37,543 nucleotides of DNA from Pseudomonadota bacterium (GCA_023442945.1 JAEZWW010000116.1:1-37543), one strand, 5' to 3'. Shown: positions 8,088 through 17,805, counted from the first letter of the stretch. A program made the numbers and translations. Notes: a model not told the origin generated them from the sequence alone.

Positions 8088-9413
8088 ATGCCCGGCGCCA
8101 AAGTCCCCCCTGCTGATTCCGCTTCGCTGCACGTGCCGCTCCCTGAGCGGTTGCGCCCGCGCACGCTGGGCGAAGTGGTGGGGCAGCAGCATTTGCTGGG
8201 CGAGGGCATGCCGCTGCGCATTGCCTTTGAATCGGGCCAGCCGCACAGCCTGATCCTGTGGGGGCCGCCGGGCACGGGCAAGACGACGATCGCGCGGTTG
8301 ATGGCGGATGCGTTTGACGCGCAGTTCATCCCGATCAGCGCGGTGCTGGGCGGCGTGAAAGACATCCGCGAGGCGGTGGAACTGGCGCAGAAGGCGCGCG
8401 ACAGCTTGACGCCACAGGGCACGATCGTGTTTGTGGACGAGGTGCACCGCTTCAACAAGGCGCAGCAGGACGCGTTTTTGCCGCATGTCGAAAGCGGGCT
8501 GTTCACCTTCATCGGCGCGACCACGGAGAACCCTTCGTTCGAAGTCAACTCGGCCTTATTGTCGCGCGCGGCGGTGTACGTGTTGCAACCGCTGTCAGAA
8601 GACGATTTAAAGCAGATTCTGGACCGGGCCGGCGCCGAACCTGCGCAGCCAGCTATCGAAAGCGAAGCGCAGAAACTGCTTATCGCGTATGCGGACGGCG
8701 ACGCGCGGCGGCTTTTGAACACGCTGGAGACGCTCACCGTGGCCGCGCGGGCCGAGCGGCTGGACACCATCAACGCCACGTGGCTGCAGCGCGTGCTGGG
8801 TGAGCGCCTGCGTCGTTACGACAAGGGCGGCGAGCAGTTCTACGACACCATCAGCGCGCTGCACAAGGCGGTGCGCGGCAGCGACCCGGACGCGGCCTTG
8901 TACTGGCTGGTGCGCATGCTCGATGGCGGGGCCGATCCGCGTTACATGGCGCGCCGCATGGTGCGCATGGCCAGTGAAGACATCGGCCTGGCCGACCCGC
9001 GCGCGCTGCGGCTGGCGCTGGACGCGGCCGAGGTCTACGAGCGTCTGGGCTCGCCAGAAGGCGAGCTGGCGCTGGCCGAATGCGTGGTCTACTTGGCCGT
9101 CGCGCCCAAAAGCAATGCGGTCTACGTGGCCTACAACGCGGCCAAAGCCTTCGTCAAACAGGACATCACGCGGCCTGTTCCGATGCATTTGCGCAACGCC
9201 CCGACGAAATTGATGCGCGAGCTGGATTACGGCAAGGGGTACCGCTACGCGCACGCCGAAGAAGGCGCTTTTGCCGCGGGTGAAAACTACTTGCCCGAAG
9301 GCATGCCGGCGCAACAGTTTTACCAGCCGGTGCCGCGCGGGCTGGAGATCCGCATCGGTGAAAAGCTGGCCGAATTGCGCCAGCGCAACCGCGAAGCGGG
9401 GCACTCTGAATAG
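8088..9413 (+). CDS. rarA: Replication-associated recombination protein A (MgsA/WRNIP1-type AAA+ ATPase)
   Basis: The 441-residue AAA+ ATPase acts at stalled replication forks. Residues ~20-40 (PLPERLRPRTLGEVVGQQHLLG) precede Walker A GPPGTGKTT, the sensor region VLGGVKDIREAVE, Walker B TIVFVDEVHRFNKAQQD and the GATTENPSFEVNSALLSR block. The C-terminal tetramerisation part holds YDTISALHKAVRGSDPDAALYWL and ASEDIGLADPRAL. The frame opens at a TTG at 8022, but that start lies next to repeat copy 2. ATG 8088 gives a family-like N-terminus and a length close to E. coli RarA (447). In many relatives serS follows rarA; here the liv operon does. Confidence 0.96.
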   Translation: MPGAKVPPADSASLHVPLPERLRPRTLGEVVGQQHLLGEGMPLRIAFESGQPHSLILWGPPGTGKTTIARLMADAFDAQFIPISAVLGGVKDIREAVELAQKARDSLTPQGTIVFVDEVHRFNKAQQDAFLPHVESGLFTFIGATTENPSFEVNSALLSRAAVYVLQPLSEDDLKQILDRAGAEPAQPAIESEAQKLLIAYADGDARRLLNTLETLTVAARAERLDTINATWLQRVLGERLRRYDKGGEQFYDTISALHKAVRGSDPDAALYWLVRMLDGGADPRYMARRMVRMASEDIGLADPRALRLALDAAEVYERLGSPEGELALAECVVYLAVAPKSNAVYVAYNAAKAFVKQDITRPVPMHLRNAPTKLMRELDYGKGYRYAHAEEGAFAAGENYLPEGMPAQQFYQPVPRGLEIRIGEKLAELRQRNREAGHSE

Positions 9414-9534
9414 GGTGCGCAGCACCGTTTGAGCGCCGGTTTTTTTGACCGCTCGGCGAAGAAGAAAAGAGGGAAAACCCCGGGGAACTCGCGCCGCTTG
9501 GGCGACATTCCAGTCGCTAGAATTTTGCTACGTC

Positions 9535-9566
9535 AAAACCCGCTCCAGCTATCTGGCGGGTTTTTT
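9535..9566 (+). terminator. Rho-independent terminator after rarA
   Basis: AAACCCGC (9536-9543) pairs with GCGGGTTT (9556-9563), followed by T residues to 9566. It closes the ftsK-lolA-rarA region about 120 bases after the rarA stop and isolates it from the liv operon. Confidence 0.75.
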
Positions 9567-9601
9567 GTTAGGTGGATACGACTGAGTGACCCACAAGGTG
9601 C

Positions 9602-9647
9602 TTGGCGGTGTTTCGCCAACCAACCCGGCTCGCCCATTGATCATGGG
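9602..9647. promoter_or_regulatory. Two short inverted repeats upstream of livH
   Basis: TTGGCG-GTGTTT-CGCCAA (9602-9619) and CCCAT-TGATC-ATGGG (9633-9647) lie 28-73 bases before the livH start. Either could bind a regulator of the importer operon or fold in its leader. I see no clear -10/-35 pair nearby. Confidence 0.3.
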
Positions 9648-9674
9648 TGCAGCGGAAGAGAGAGGAAGTGTTCC

Positions 9675-10604
9675 ATGGAAGTCTTGCTACAGCAGATCAT
9701 CAACGGTCTGGTGCTGGGCAGCATGTACGCCTTGATTGCCCTCGGGTACACCATGGTGTACGGCATCATTCAGCTCATCAATTTCGCGCACGGTGAAGTG
9801 CTGATGATTGGCGCCGTCACCGCCTGGTCGGTGATCGGCATCATGCAGTCGGCCATGCCCGGCGCGCCGGGGTGGGTGATCCTGATCCTGGCCATGCTGA
9901 TCGCCTGCATCGTTGCCGCGACCCTGAATTTCGTGATCGAGAAGCTGGCCTACAAGCCACTGCGCAACAGCCCGCGGCTGGCGCCGCTGATCACCGCCAT
10001 CGGCATGTCGATCCTGCTGCAGACGCTGGCCATGATCATCTGGAAGCCGAACTACAAGCCCTTCCCGACGCTGTTGCCCAGCACGCCTTTCAACGTCGCC
10101 GGTGCCTACATCACGCCGACGCAAATCATGATTCTGGGCGTGACCGCGGTGGCGCTCGCGTCGCTCATGTACCTGGTCAATTACACGCGCATCGGCCGCG
10201 CCATGCGCGCCACGGCCGAGAACCCGCGCGTGGCGGGCTTGATGGGCGTCAAGCCCGACATGGTGATTTCGGCGACCTTCATCATCGGCGCCGTTCTGGC
10301 GGCCATCGCCGGCGTCATGTACGCGTCCAACTACGGCACGGTGCAACACACCATGGGCTTCTTGCCAGGGCTGAAGGCCTTCACGGCGGCGGTCTTCGGC
10401 GGTATCGGCAACCTGGGCGGCGCCGTGCTGGGCGGCCTGCTGCTCGGCCTGATTGAGGCGATCGGCTCCGGCTACATCGGCACGCTGACCGGCGGCCTGC
10501 TGGGCAGCCACTACACCGACATCTTTGCGTTCATCGTCCTGATCATCGTGTTGACCCTGCGGCCATCCGGTCTGCTGGGTGAACGGGTGGCCGATCGCGC
10601 CTGA
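9675..10604 (+). CDS. livH: Branched-chain amino acid ABC transporter, permease LivH
   Basis: The 309-residue inner-membrane permease of the HAAT family starts MEVLLQQIINGLVLGSMYAL, the standard LivH N-terminus, with the conserved GYTMVYGIIQLINFAHGEV segment after it. About eight hydrophobic segments are visible. The coupling region RAMRATAENPRVAGLMG faces the ATPases. ATG 9675 follows AGAGGAAG at 9661-9668; upstream in-frame extension is not LivH-like. It is first of five genes livH-M-G-F-K on one strand with tight spacing (14 bases to livM), which together make a complete importer for Leu/Ile/Val or related amino acids. Confidence 0.95.
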   Translation: MEVLLQQIINGLVLGSMYALIALGYTMVYGIIQLINFAHGEVLMIGAVTAWSVIGIMQSAMPGAPGWVILILAMLIACIVAATLNFVIEKLAYKPLRNSPRLAPLITAIGMSILLQTLAMIIWKPNYKPFPTLLPSTPFNVAGAYITPTQIMILGVTAVALASLMYLVNYTRIGRAMRATAENPRVAGLMGVKPDMVISATFIIGAVLAAIAGVMYASNYGTVQHTMGFLPGLKAFTAAVFGGIGNLGGAVLGGLLLGLIEAIGSGYIGTLTGGLLGSHYTDIFAFIVLIIVLTLRPSGLLGERVADRA

Positions 10605-10618
10605 ACGGGAGGCACACC

Positions 10619-11809
<1,191 letters not shown>

Positions 11810-11827
11810 GCCAGGGGAACACCACAC

Positions 11828-12601
11828 ATGAGCAACGACACCGTACTCAAGGTGCAGGGCGTTTCCAAACGCTTTGGCGGCCTGCAAGCCCTGACCGACG
11901 TGGGCATCACCATCCAGCGCGGCCAGGTCTATGGCCTGATTGGCCCCAACGGCGCTGGCAAGACGACGTTCTTCAACGTGCTGACCGGGCTCTACACGCC
12001 CGACGCCGGCACGTTCGAGCTGGACGGCAAGCCCTACAAGCCCGAGGCCGTCCACCAGGTGGCCAAGGCGGGCATTGCGCGCACCTTCCAGAACATCCGG
12101 CTGTTTGCGGACATGACCGCGCTGGAGAACGTGATGGTGGGGCGGCACGTGCGCACGCATTCGGGCCTGTTCGGGGCGATCTTTCGCACCTCGAGCTTCA
12201 AGGCCGAAGAAGACGCCATTGCCGAGCGCGCGCAGCAGCTGCTGGACTACGTGGGCATTGGCAAGTACGCACAGTTCCGCTCGCGCACGCTGTCGTACGG
12301 CGACCAGCGCCGGCTGGAGATTGCCCGCGCGCTGGCCACCGACCCGCAGCTGATCGCGCTGGACGAGCCCGCTGCCGGCATGAACGCGACCGAAAAGGTC
12401 CAGCTGCGCGAGCTGATTGATCGCATCCGCAAGGACAACCGCACCATTTTGCTGATCGAGCACGATGTGAAGCTGGTCATGGGCTTGTGCGACCGCGTGA
12501 CGGTGCTGGACTACGGCAAGCAGATCGCCGAGGGCACGCCCGCCGACGTGCAGAAGAATCCGAAAGTCATCGAAGCCTATCTGGGCACGGGAGAGCATTG
12601 A
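11828..12601 (+). CDS. livG: Branched-chain amino acid ABC transporter, ATP-binding protein LivG
   Basis: The 257-residue cytoplasmic ATPase powers the LivHM channel. Walker A is GPNGAGKTT (~residues 38-46). The Q-loop/LivG signature is AGIARTFQNIRLFADMTALENV. The ABC signature is LSYGDQRRLEIARAL, and Walker B is LIALDEPAAGMN with the catalytic Glu. The switch His is in LLIEHDVKLVMGLCDRV. The GMNATEK stretch after Walker B and the long insert between Q-loop and signature are typical of LivG rather than LivF. It is one base from livF. Confidence 0.95.
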   Translation: MSNDTVLKVQGVSKRFGGLQALTDVGITIQRGQVYGLIGPNGAGKTTFFNVLTGLYTPDAGTFELDGKPYKPEAVHQVAKAGIARTFQNIRLFADMTALENVMVGRHVRTHSGLFGAIFRTSSFKAEEDAIAERAQQLLDYVGIGKYAQFRSRTLSYGDQRRLEIARALATDPQLIALDEPAAGMNATEKVQLRELIDRIRKDNRTILLIEHDVKLVMGLCDRVTVLDYGKQIAEGTPADVQKNPKVIEAYLGTGEH

Positions 12602-12602
12602 T

Positions 12603-13319
12603 ATGGCCCAGGTGTTGTTGAAGGTATCGGGCCTGCAGGTCGCCTATGGCGGCATCCAGGCCGTGAAGGGCATCGACTTCGAGGTGTGCGAGGGTGAACT
12701 GGTGTCGCTCATCGGCTCCAACGGGGCGGGCAAGACCACGACCATGAAGGCGATCACCGGCACGCTGCCGCTGGCGGGTGGCACGATCGAGTACCTGGGC
12801 AAGACGATCAAGGGGCAGGGCCCCTGGGATCTGGTGCGCCAGGGTCTGGCCATGGTGCCCGAGGGGCGTGGGGTGTTCACCCGCATGAGCATCACCGAAA
12901 ACCTGCAGATGGGCGCCTACACGCGCAGCGACAAGGCGGGCATTGCGGCCGACATTGAAAAAGTCTTCACCATCTTCCCGCGCCTGCGCGAACGCAAGGA
13001 CCAGCTGGCCGGCACCATGTCGGGGGGCGAGCAGCAGATGCTGGCCATGGGCCGTGCGCTGCTCAGCCGCCCCAAGCTGCTGCTGCTGGATGAGCCGTCC
13101 ATGGGCTTGTCGCCCATCATGGTCGACAAGGTCTTCGAGGTGGTGCGCGACGTTTACGCCCAGGGCGTCACGATCCTGCTGGTCGAACAGAACGCCAGCC
13201 GTGCGCTGGCCCTGGCCGACCGTGGCTACGTCATGGAATCGGGCCTGATCACCATGACCGGCGGCGGCCAGGAATTGCTGGCCAACCCCAAGGTGCGCGC
13301 CGCGTACCTGGGCGAGTAA
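12603..13319 (+). CDS. livF: Branched-chain amino acid ABC transporter, ATP-binding protein LivF
   Basis: The 238-residue partner ATPase of LivG starts one base after the livG stop, so the two are translationally coupled. Walker A is GSNGAGKTTTMKAITG, the Q-loop region is GLAMVPEGRGVFTRMSITENLQMGAY, the signature is MSGGEQQMLAMGRAL, Walker B is LLLLDEPSMGLSPIMVDKVF and the switch region is LLVEQNASRALALADRGYVMESG. The VPEGRGVF and GLSP motifs mark LivF. It completes the ATPase pair of the importer; livK follows after a 107-base gap with a stable hairpin. Confidence 0.96.
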   Translation: MAQVLLKVSGLQVAYGGIQAVKGIDFEVCEGELVSLIGSNGAGKTTTMKAITGTLPLAGGTIEYLGKTIKGQGPWDLVRQGLAMVPEGRGVFTRMSITENLQMGAYTRSDKAGIAADIEKVFTIFPRLRERKDQLAGTMSGGEQQMLAMGRALLSRPKLLLLDEPSMGLSPIMVDKVFEVVRDVYAQGVTILLVEQNASRALALADRGYVMESGLITMTGGGQELLANPKVRAAYLGE

Positions 13320-13366
13320 AGCGCACGTCCTCCGTCAGGCCGCCGGAGTACCATGCGGCCCACCTT

Positions 13367-13394
13367 GCCGCGGCCCCCATCAGGGGCTGGCGGC
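13367..13394 (+). other. GC-rich hairpin in the livF-livK gap
   Basis: GCCGC-GGCCCC and GGGGCT-G-GCGGC can fold around a short ATCA-type loop with one bulged G. No T-run follows, so it is not a classic terminator. A hairpin just before the binding-protein gene may stabilise the livK message and let the periplasmic protein be made in excess. Confidence 0.4.
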
Positions 13395-13426
13395 CCATCC
13401 CTGTTTCATTGAGGAGATTCTTCGCC

Positions 13427-14575
13427 ATGGCTTCCATGCTTTCCCACCGTTTTGCCTTGACCGCGGTGTCGCTCGGCGCGCTGCTCGCCGCTGCCGACGC
13501 GCACGCGCAGGACACGCAGGTCGTGAAGATCGCGCACGCCGGCCCCACCTCCGGCGGCATCGCCCACATCGGCAAGGACACCGAGAACGGCGTGCGCATG
13601 GCCATTGACGAGCTGAACGCGCAAGGCGTGACCATCGGCGGCAAGAAGATCAAGTTCGAGCTGGTGGCAGAAGACGACGCCGGCGATCCCAAGCAAGCCA
13701 CCGCCGTAGCGCAAAAGCTGTGCGACATGAAGGTCGCTGGCGTGGTCGGCCATCTGCAGTCCGGCACGACCATTCCGGCGTCCGGCATTTACCACAACTG
13801 CGGCATCCCGCACATCACCACGGCGGCCACCAACCCTGACGTGACCAAGCCCGGCTACAAGACCACGTACCGCCTGATCGCCAACGACAACGCCCTGGGT
13901 GCCGCGCTGGCCATCTACGCGGCCGACGCGCTCAAGCTCAAGAACGTGGCGGTGATCGACGACCGCACGGCCTACGGCCAGGGCCTGGCCGACGTGTTCA
14001 AGGACACGGCCAAGAAAAAAGGCATGAACGTGGTGGCGACCGAGTTCACCACCGACAAGGCCACCGACTTCATGGCCATCCTGACCAACATCCGCGGCAA
14101 GAAGCCTGACGCCATCTTCTACGGCGGCCTGGATTCGCAGTCCGGCCCCATGCTGCGCCAGCTGGACCAGCTTGGCCTGGGCAACGTGAAGTTCTTCAGC
14201 GGCGACGGCAGCTGTACCGAGAAGCTGTCTGAGCTGGCCAGCAAGTCGCCCGCCGTGGGTAACGTGACCTGCGCGACAGGCGGCATTGCCGTCGAGAAGA
14301 TGGCCGGCGGCCAGGAATGGAAGAAGCGCTACGACGCCAAGTTCCCCGGCCAGTTCCAGATCTACAGCCCGTACTCGTACGACGCGACCATGGTGCTGGT
14401 CGACGCCATGAAGCGCGCCAACTCGGTCGACCCCAAGGTCTACGTCGCGCAAATGGCCAAGACCAACTACAAGGGCGTGACCGCCCAGATCCAGTTCACC
14501 AACAAGGGCGAGCTGACCAAGCCCGCCGTGACGCTGAGCGTGTACAAGAACGGTGTGCGCACGCCGCTGAACTGA
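13427..14575 (+). CDS. livK: Branched-chain amino acid ABC transporter, periplasmic binding protein LivK-type
   Basis: The 382-residue periplasmic receptor feeds LivHMGF. The signal peptide is MASMLSHRFALTAVSLGALLAAADAHA with cleavage before QDTQVVKIAHAGP. The type I periplasmic fold has the usual GPTSGGIAHIGKDTENG start, VVGHLQSGTTIPASGIY, the ligand-contact region HITTAATNPDVT, AVIDDRTAYGQGLA and IFYGGLDSQSGPML. GAGGAG at 13411-13416 is spaced ten bases before ATG 13427; a TTG at 13409 would run through this site and is not used. It is last in the liv operon, followed by a strong terminator. The true ligand (Leu/Ile/Val or a relative) cannot be read from sequence. Confidence 0.93.
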   Translation: MASMLSHRFALTAVSLGALLAAADAHAQDTQVVKIAHAGPTSGGIAHIGKDTENGVRMAIDELNAQGVTIGGKKIKFELVAEDDAGDPKQATAVAQKLCDMKVAGVVGHLQSGTTIPASGIYHNCGIPHITTAATNPDVTKPGYKTTYRLIANDNALGAALAIYAADALKLKNVAVIDDRTAYGQGLADVFKDTAKKKGMNVVATEFTTDKATDFMAILTNIRGKKPDAIFYGGLDSQSGPMLRQLDQLGLGNVKFFSGDGSCTEKLSELASKSPAVGNVTCATGGIAVEKMAGGQEWKKRYDAKFPGQFQIYSPYSYDATMVLVDAMKRANSVDPKVYVAQMAKTNYKGVTAQIQFTNKGELTKPAVTLSVYKNGVRTPLN

Positions 14576-14611
14576 CCGCGCTGGACCTTGGCCGGCGACC
14601 CGCGTGGCCCG

Positions 14612-14641
14612 AAAAAAAGCCCCGCTTTGGCGGGGCTTTTT
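14612..14641. terminator. Bidirectional terminator between livK and the convergent Bug gene
   Basis: AAAAAGCCCCGC and GCGGGGCTTTTT form a strong symmetrical hairpin with a TTTG loop. T-runs are available on both strands, so it can end the liv operon (plus) and the minus-strand binding-protein gene. Confidence 0.9.
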
Positions 14642-14691
14642 CGTGCGCAATCCCGTTGGGCTCGCAAGCGGCGGGTGTGGGTGCGGGCGGA

Positions 14692-15657
14692 TCAGTCCAC
14701 CTTCGCGCCAGAGCGCTTGACCACGTCCTTGTAGCGCGCACGCTCCTTGTCCATCAACTGGCCGAACTGCTCGGGGCTGGTGGGCACGGGTTCGGCCATG
14801 AGCAGGGCAAAGCGTTGCTGGACTTCGGGGCTCTTCAGCGCGGCGGTGAAAGCCGCGTTCAGCTTGTCGACGACTTCGCGCGGAGTGCCGGCGGGCGCGA
14901 CCAGGCCCCACCAGGTGTCGACTTCAAAGCCCTTGATGGTCTGCGCCATGGCGGGCACGCCGGGCAGCATGGGCGACGGTTGGGCGGTGGTGACGGCCAG
15001 GGCCTTGAGCTTGCCCGACTTGATGTTGGGTGCGGCCGAGGCCAGGTTGTCGATGTTGAAGTCGACCTGGCCGGAGATCAGCGCCAGCTGCGCCGGACTG
15101 GCGCCGTTGTAGGGAATGTGCACGGCGAAGATGCCCGCGCCCTGCTTGAACATCTCGCCCGCCAGGTGGCCGGCCGAGCCGTTGCCGCCCGAGCCGTAGT
15201 TGAGTTTGCCCGGGTTCTTCTTGGCGTAGGCGATCAGGTCGGCCAGCGTGTTGATGTGCAGGCGCGCGGCGGCGTCGGCGTTCATCACCAGCACGTTGGG
15301 CACGCGCACCATTTGCGTGATGGGCGCGAAGTCCTTGGCCGCGTCGTAGGGCATCTTGGCGAACAGCCAGGGGTTGATGGCGTGCGTGGCCACGGCGGCC
15401 AGGCCGATGGTGGTGCCGTCCGGTGCGGCCTTGGCGACCAGATCGCTGCCCAGGTTGCCGCCGGCGCCCGGCTTGTTGTCGATGACCACGGTGCCCAGCG
15501 AGGACTTGACCTGCTCAGCCAGCGCGCGCGAGGTGATGTCCAGCGGGCCGCCGGGGGCGTAGGGGACGATCAGGCGGATGGGCTTGTTCGACTGGGCGAA
15601 GGCAGAGGCGCTGGCGGCGATGGCCAGGCCGGCCAGCATCAAATGACGGCGTTGCAT
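14692..15657 (-). CDS. Tripartite tricarboxylate transporter-type substrate-binding protein (Bug/TctC family)
   Basis: The 321-residue periplasmic binding protein has signal peptide MQRRHLMLAGLAIAASASAFA before QSNKPIRLIVPYAPGGP. The family marks are all present: VPYAPGGPLDITSR, VVIDNKPGAGGNLGSDLVAKAAPDG, GKLNYGSGGNGSAGHL and HIPYNGASPAQLALISGQVD. Bug proteins bind carboxylates, amino acids or nicotinate-like ligands. Betaproteobacteria carry dozens, many without TctAB membrane partners, and none is present here. It is convergent with livK. A dispersed repeat lies directly upstream. The ligand is unknown. Confidence 0.93.
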   Translation of the reverse strand: MQRRHLMLAGLAIAASASAFAQSNKPIRLIVPYAPGGPLDITSRALAEQVKSSLGTVVIDNKPGAGGNLGSDLVAKAAPDGTTIGLAAVATHAINPWLFAKMPYDAAKDFAPITQMVRVPNVLVMNADAAARLHINTLADLIAYAKKNPGKLNYGSGGNGSAGHLAGEMFKQGAGIFAVHIPYNGASPAQLALISGQVDFNIDNLASAAPNIKSGKLKALAVTTAQPSPMLPGVPAMAQTIKGFEVDTWWGLVAPAGTPREVVDKLNAAFTAALKSPEVQQRFALLMAEPVPTSPEQFGQLMDKERARYKDVVKRSGAKVD

Positions 15658-15670
15658 ACGGATTCTCTCA

Positions 15671-15727
15671 ATAAAAAACGGCGCTGGCCCTACAGGAATC
15701 TGCGCGGCCAGCTATCAAAATTGTATC
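15671..15727 (+). repeat. Dispersed ~55-bp repeat, copy 3, between two minus-strand genes
   Basis: Contains GCGCTGGCCCTACA, GAATCTGCGCGGCCAGCTAT and a CAAAATTGTAT tail. It matches the family over its whole core. It separates the Bug-protein gene from the reductase gene behind it. Confidence 0.85.
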
Positions 15728-15742
15728 AACCTGCGGCCGATG

Positions 15743-16786
15743 TCAGGGGCCGGCCTTGTCCGCTTCGGTGGTGAAGGCGTCGGCGTAGAACTCTTCTTCG
15801 GGCAGTTGCGCGCGCTGGATGAAGTCGCGGCGCGCCGAATCGACCACGATCGGCGCACCGCAGGCGTAGACCTGGTGGCCGGACATGTCGGGCAGGTCGT
15901 CCAGCACCGCCTGGTGGACAAAGCCGGTGCGGCCGGTCCAGGCGTCTTCGGGCAGTGCGTCGGACACCACGGGCACGTAGCGCAGGTGCGGCATGGCCGC
16001 GGCGGCCTCGCGCACCCAGGCGTCCATGTACAGATCGGGCGGCCGGCGGCCGCCCCAGTACAGCACGGTGTCGCGCGTGATGCCCATGAACTGCATGTGC
16101 TCGATGATCGCCTTGATGGGCGCAAAACCCGTGCCCGACGCCAGCAGCACGATCGGCTTGGGCGAATCGTCGCGCAGGTAGAAGCTGCCGTACGGCCCTT
16201 CCACGCGCAGGATTTCCTTTTCCTTCATCGCGCCGAACACGTGGTCGGTGAACTTGCCGCCCGCCATGTGGCGAATGTGCAGGTCGACCATGGGCGCGCC
16301 GCTTTCGACCAGCGCGTGCGGCGCGTTGGCCATGCTGTAGCTGCGGCGCGTGCCGTCGCGCAGGATGAATTCGATGTACTGGCCGGCGTGGTACTGGATG
16401 ATGTCGTTGGCCGGCAGCTGCATCTTCACGCGCATCACGTCGTGCGACAGGCGCTCCAGCTGCGCCACGCGCGCCGGCATCTTCTTGATCGGGAAGGCGC
16501 CGGCGTGCGTGACCTGGCGCGACTCCAGCACCACGTCGCTGGTCGGTGTGCCACAGCAGGTCAGCACGTAGCCGTCGGCTTCTTCCTGCGCGCTCAGCGC
16601 CTTTTCTTGGTGCGGGTCGTGCGTCACGCTGCCGGACAGTTTCTTGCATTTGCACGATCCGCAGGCGCCGTCCTTGCAGCCGTAGGGCAGGCCGATGCCC
16701 TGCCGGATGCCGGCGGTGAGCATGGTCTCGCCCGCTTCGGCCTCGAAACTGCGGCCGCTGGGCTGGACGGTGATGGTGAACGCCAT
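15743..16786 (-). CDS. 2Fe-2S / FAD / NAD(P)H reductase (CDP-6-deoxy-glucoseen reductase-like)
   Basis: The 347-residue electron-transfer flavoprotein has three domains. A plant-type ferredoxin domain (~1-95) has cluster ligands in YGCKDGACGSCKC and the distal LTCC. An FAD domain contains RSYSMANAPH, and a NAD domain contains LASGTGFAPIKAI and CGAPIVV. This layout is shared with CDP-6-deoxy-delta-3,4-glucoseen reductase (AscD/DdhD) and with reductases of ring oxygenases and methane/phenol hydroxylases. No sugar-nucleotide or oxygenase genes lie nearby, so the physiological partner is unknown. The frame is open to 16843, but ATG 16786 (MAFTITVQPSG) matches the ferredoxin fold and leaves a 47-base divergent gap. 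Confidence 0.88.
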   Translation of the reverse strand: MAFTITVQPSGRSFEAEAGETMLTAGIRQGIGLPYGCKDGACGSCKCKKLSGSVTHDPHQEKALSAQEEADGYVLTCCGTPTSDVVLESRQVTHAGAFPIKKMPARVAQLERLSHDVMRVKMQLPANDIIQYHAGQYIEFILRDGTRRSYSMANAPHALVESGAPMVDLHIRHMAGGKFTDHVFGAMKEKEILRVEGPYGSFYLRDDSPKPIVLLASGTGFAPIKAIIEHMQFMGITRDTVLYWGGRRPPDLYMDAWVREAAAAMPHLRYVPVVSDALPEDAWTGRTGFVHQAVLDDLPDMSGHQVYACGAPIVVDSARRDFIQRAQLPEEEFYADAFTTEADKAGP

Positions 16787-16833
16787 GGCTTGGTTATCCT
16801 CGCGGGTCTTTCTGTCTGGGAAAACGTTCGATT

Positions 16834-17763
16834 TTGCCCTCAAACCTCAGTCCCTTGGGTGCCTTGCCGTCGCGCTTCCGGCGCGCGCGCGTGCTGATCG
16901 TCGGCTACGGCGACGTGGGCACGCGCGTCGGCCGCCTGCTGGCGCCGCGTGCGCGCGTGCTGGCGCTGGTGCGCGGGGGCGCTGTGAGTGAGCCCAATGG
17001 CCCGCCGAAGCCCAGCGGGGTGCAGCGCATGCGTGGCGATCTGGACGATGCCGCCAGCCTGCGCCGTCTGGCCGGCGTGGCCACGCATGTTGTCCACCTG
17101 GCGCCGCCGCCAGGGCAGGGAGCGGACGACCCGCGCACCGCGGCCCTGGTGCAGGCACTGGCACGGCGCACGCCGCCGATCGCACTGGTGTACGGGTCGA
17201 CCAGCGGCGTGTACGGTGACTGCGGCGGTGCCTGGGTGCGCGAAACGGCGCCGCTGCAGCCCACCACGCCGCGTGCCGCTCGCCGCGGGGCGGCCGCGGG
17301 GCACGTGCGCAACTTGGCTCGGCAGACCGGCACGCGCACCAGCGTACTGCGCATCCCTGGCATCTACGCGCCCGACCGCGCCGGCGGCACGCCGCGCACG
17401 CGGCTGGAATCAGGCACGCCGGTGCTGGCGGTGGATGACGACGTCTACACCAACCACATCCACGCCGACGACCTGGCACGTGCCTGTGTGCTGGCGCTGT
17501 GGCGCGGGCGGCCGCTGCGGGCCGTCAATGTCAACGACGACAGCCAGCTGAAGATGGGCGACTACTTCGACCTGGCCGCCGACTTGTACGGCTTGGCGCG
17601 GCCCCCGCGCATCGCCCGCGCGCAGGCGGGCGAGCAGATGACGGCGGCGTCGCTGTCCTTCATGAGCGAATCGCGGCGGATGGACAACGCGCGGCTCAAG
17701 CGTGAGCTGGGTTTGAAGCTGCGTTACCCCACACCCGCCGAGGGGTTGCTGCAAAAAGAGTAG
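16834..17763 (+). CDS. NAD(P)-binding SDR / epimerase-type protein (YeeZ-like)
   Basis: Up to 309 residues form an extended-SDR Rossmann protein: VLIVGYGDVGTRVGRLL near the N-terminus, RMRGDLDDAASLRRL, VVHLAPPPGQGADD, VYGSTSGVYGDCGG with the family Tyr, RIPGIYAPDR and YTNHIHADDLARACV. It resembles the atypical SDRs annotated as NAD-dependent epimerases; the substrate is unknown. The start is uncertain: the frame begins at a TTG (16834) with no good ribosome-binding site and no ATG is available before the Rossmann motif. The C-terminus is LLQKE, and the TAG stop lies at the edge of a dispersed repeat, so the original end may have been longer. It is divergent from the reductase. Confidence 0.8.
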   Translation: MPSNLSPLGALPSRFRRARVLIVGYGDVGTRVGRLLAPRARVLALVRGGAVSEPNGPPKPSGVQRMRGDLDDAASLRRLAGVATHVVHLAPPPGQGADDPRTAALVQALARRTPPIALVYGSTSGVYGDCGGAWVRETAPLQPTTPRAARRGAAAGHVRNLARQTGTRTSVLRIPGIYAPDRAGGTPRTRLESGTPVLAVDDDVYTNHIHADDLARACVLALWRGRPLRAVNVNDDSQLKMGDYFDLAADLYGLARPPRIARAQAGEQMTAASLSFMSESRRMDNARLKRELGLKLRYPTPAEGLLQKE

Positions 17764-17805
17764 CTGCCTGCGCAGGTTTATGTAGGGCTGGCGGCTATTT
17801 TTATT
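17758..17805 (-). repeat. Dispersed ~55-bp repeat, copy 4, overlapping the SDR stop codon
   Basis: Read on the minus strand it carries AGCCCTACAT, AACCTGCGCAGGCAGCTAC and an upstream AATAAAAATAGCC. Its core edge includes the TAG stop of the SDR gene at 17761-17763. Confidence 0.75.

Noticed and set aside
8639..8665. Possible tenth repeat copy inside rarA (CTGCGCAGCCAGCTATCGAA)
   Set aside because: Only the central ~20 bases resemble the repeat; the GGCC-TCT-GGCC part and tail are absent and the protein length is normal. Chance cannot be excluded, so I did not list it as a feature.
14317..15774. Very long plus-strand frame opposite the Bug-protein gene
   Set aside because: It is the antisense shadow of a clear Bug/TctC gene in GC-rich DNA; the translation is low-complexity Gly/Arg/His with no domain.
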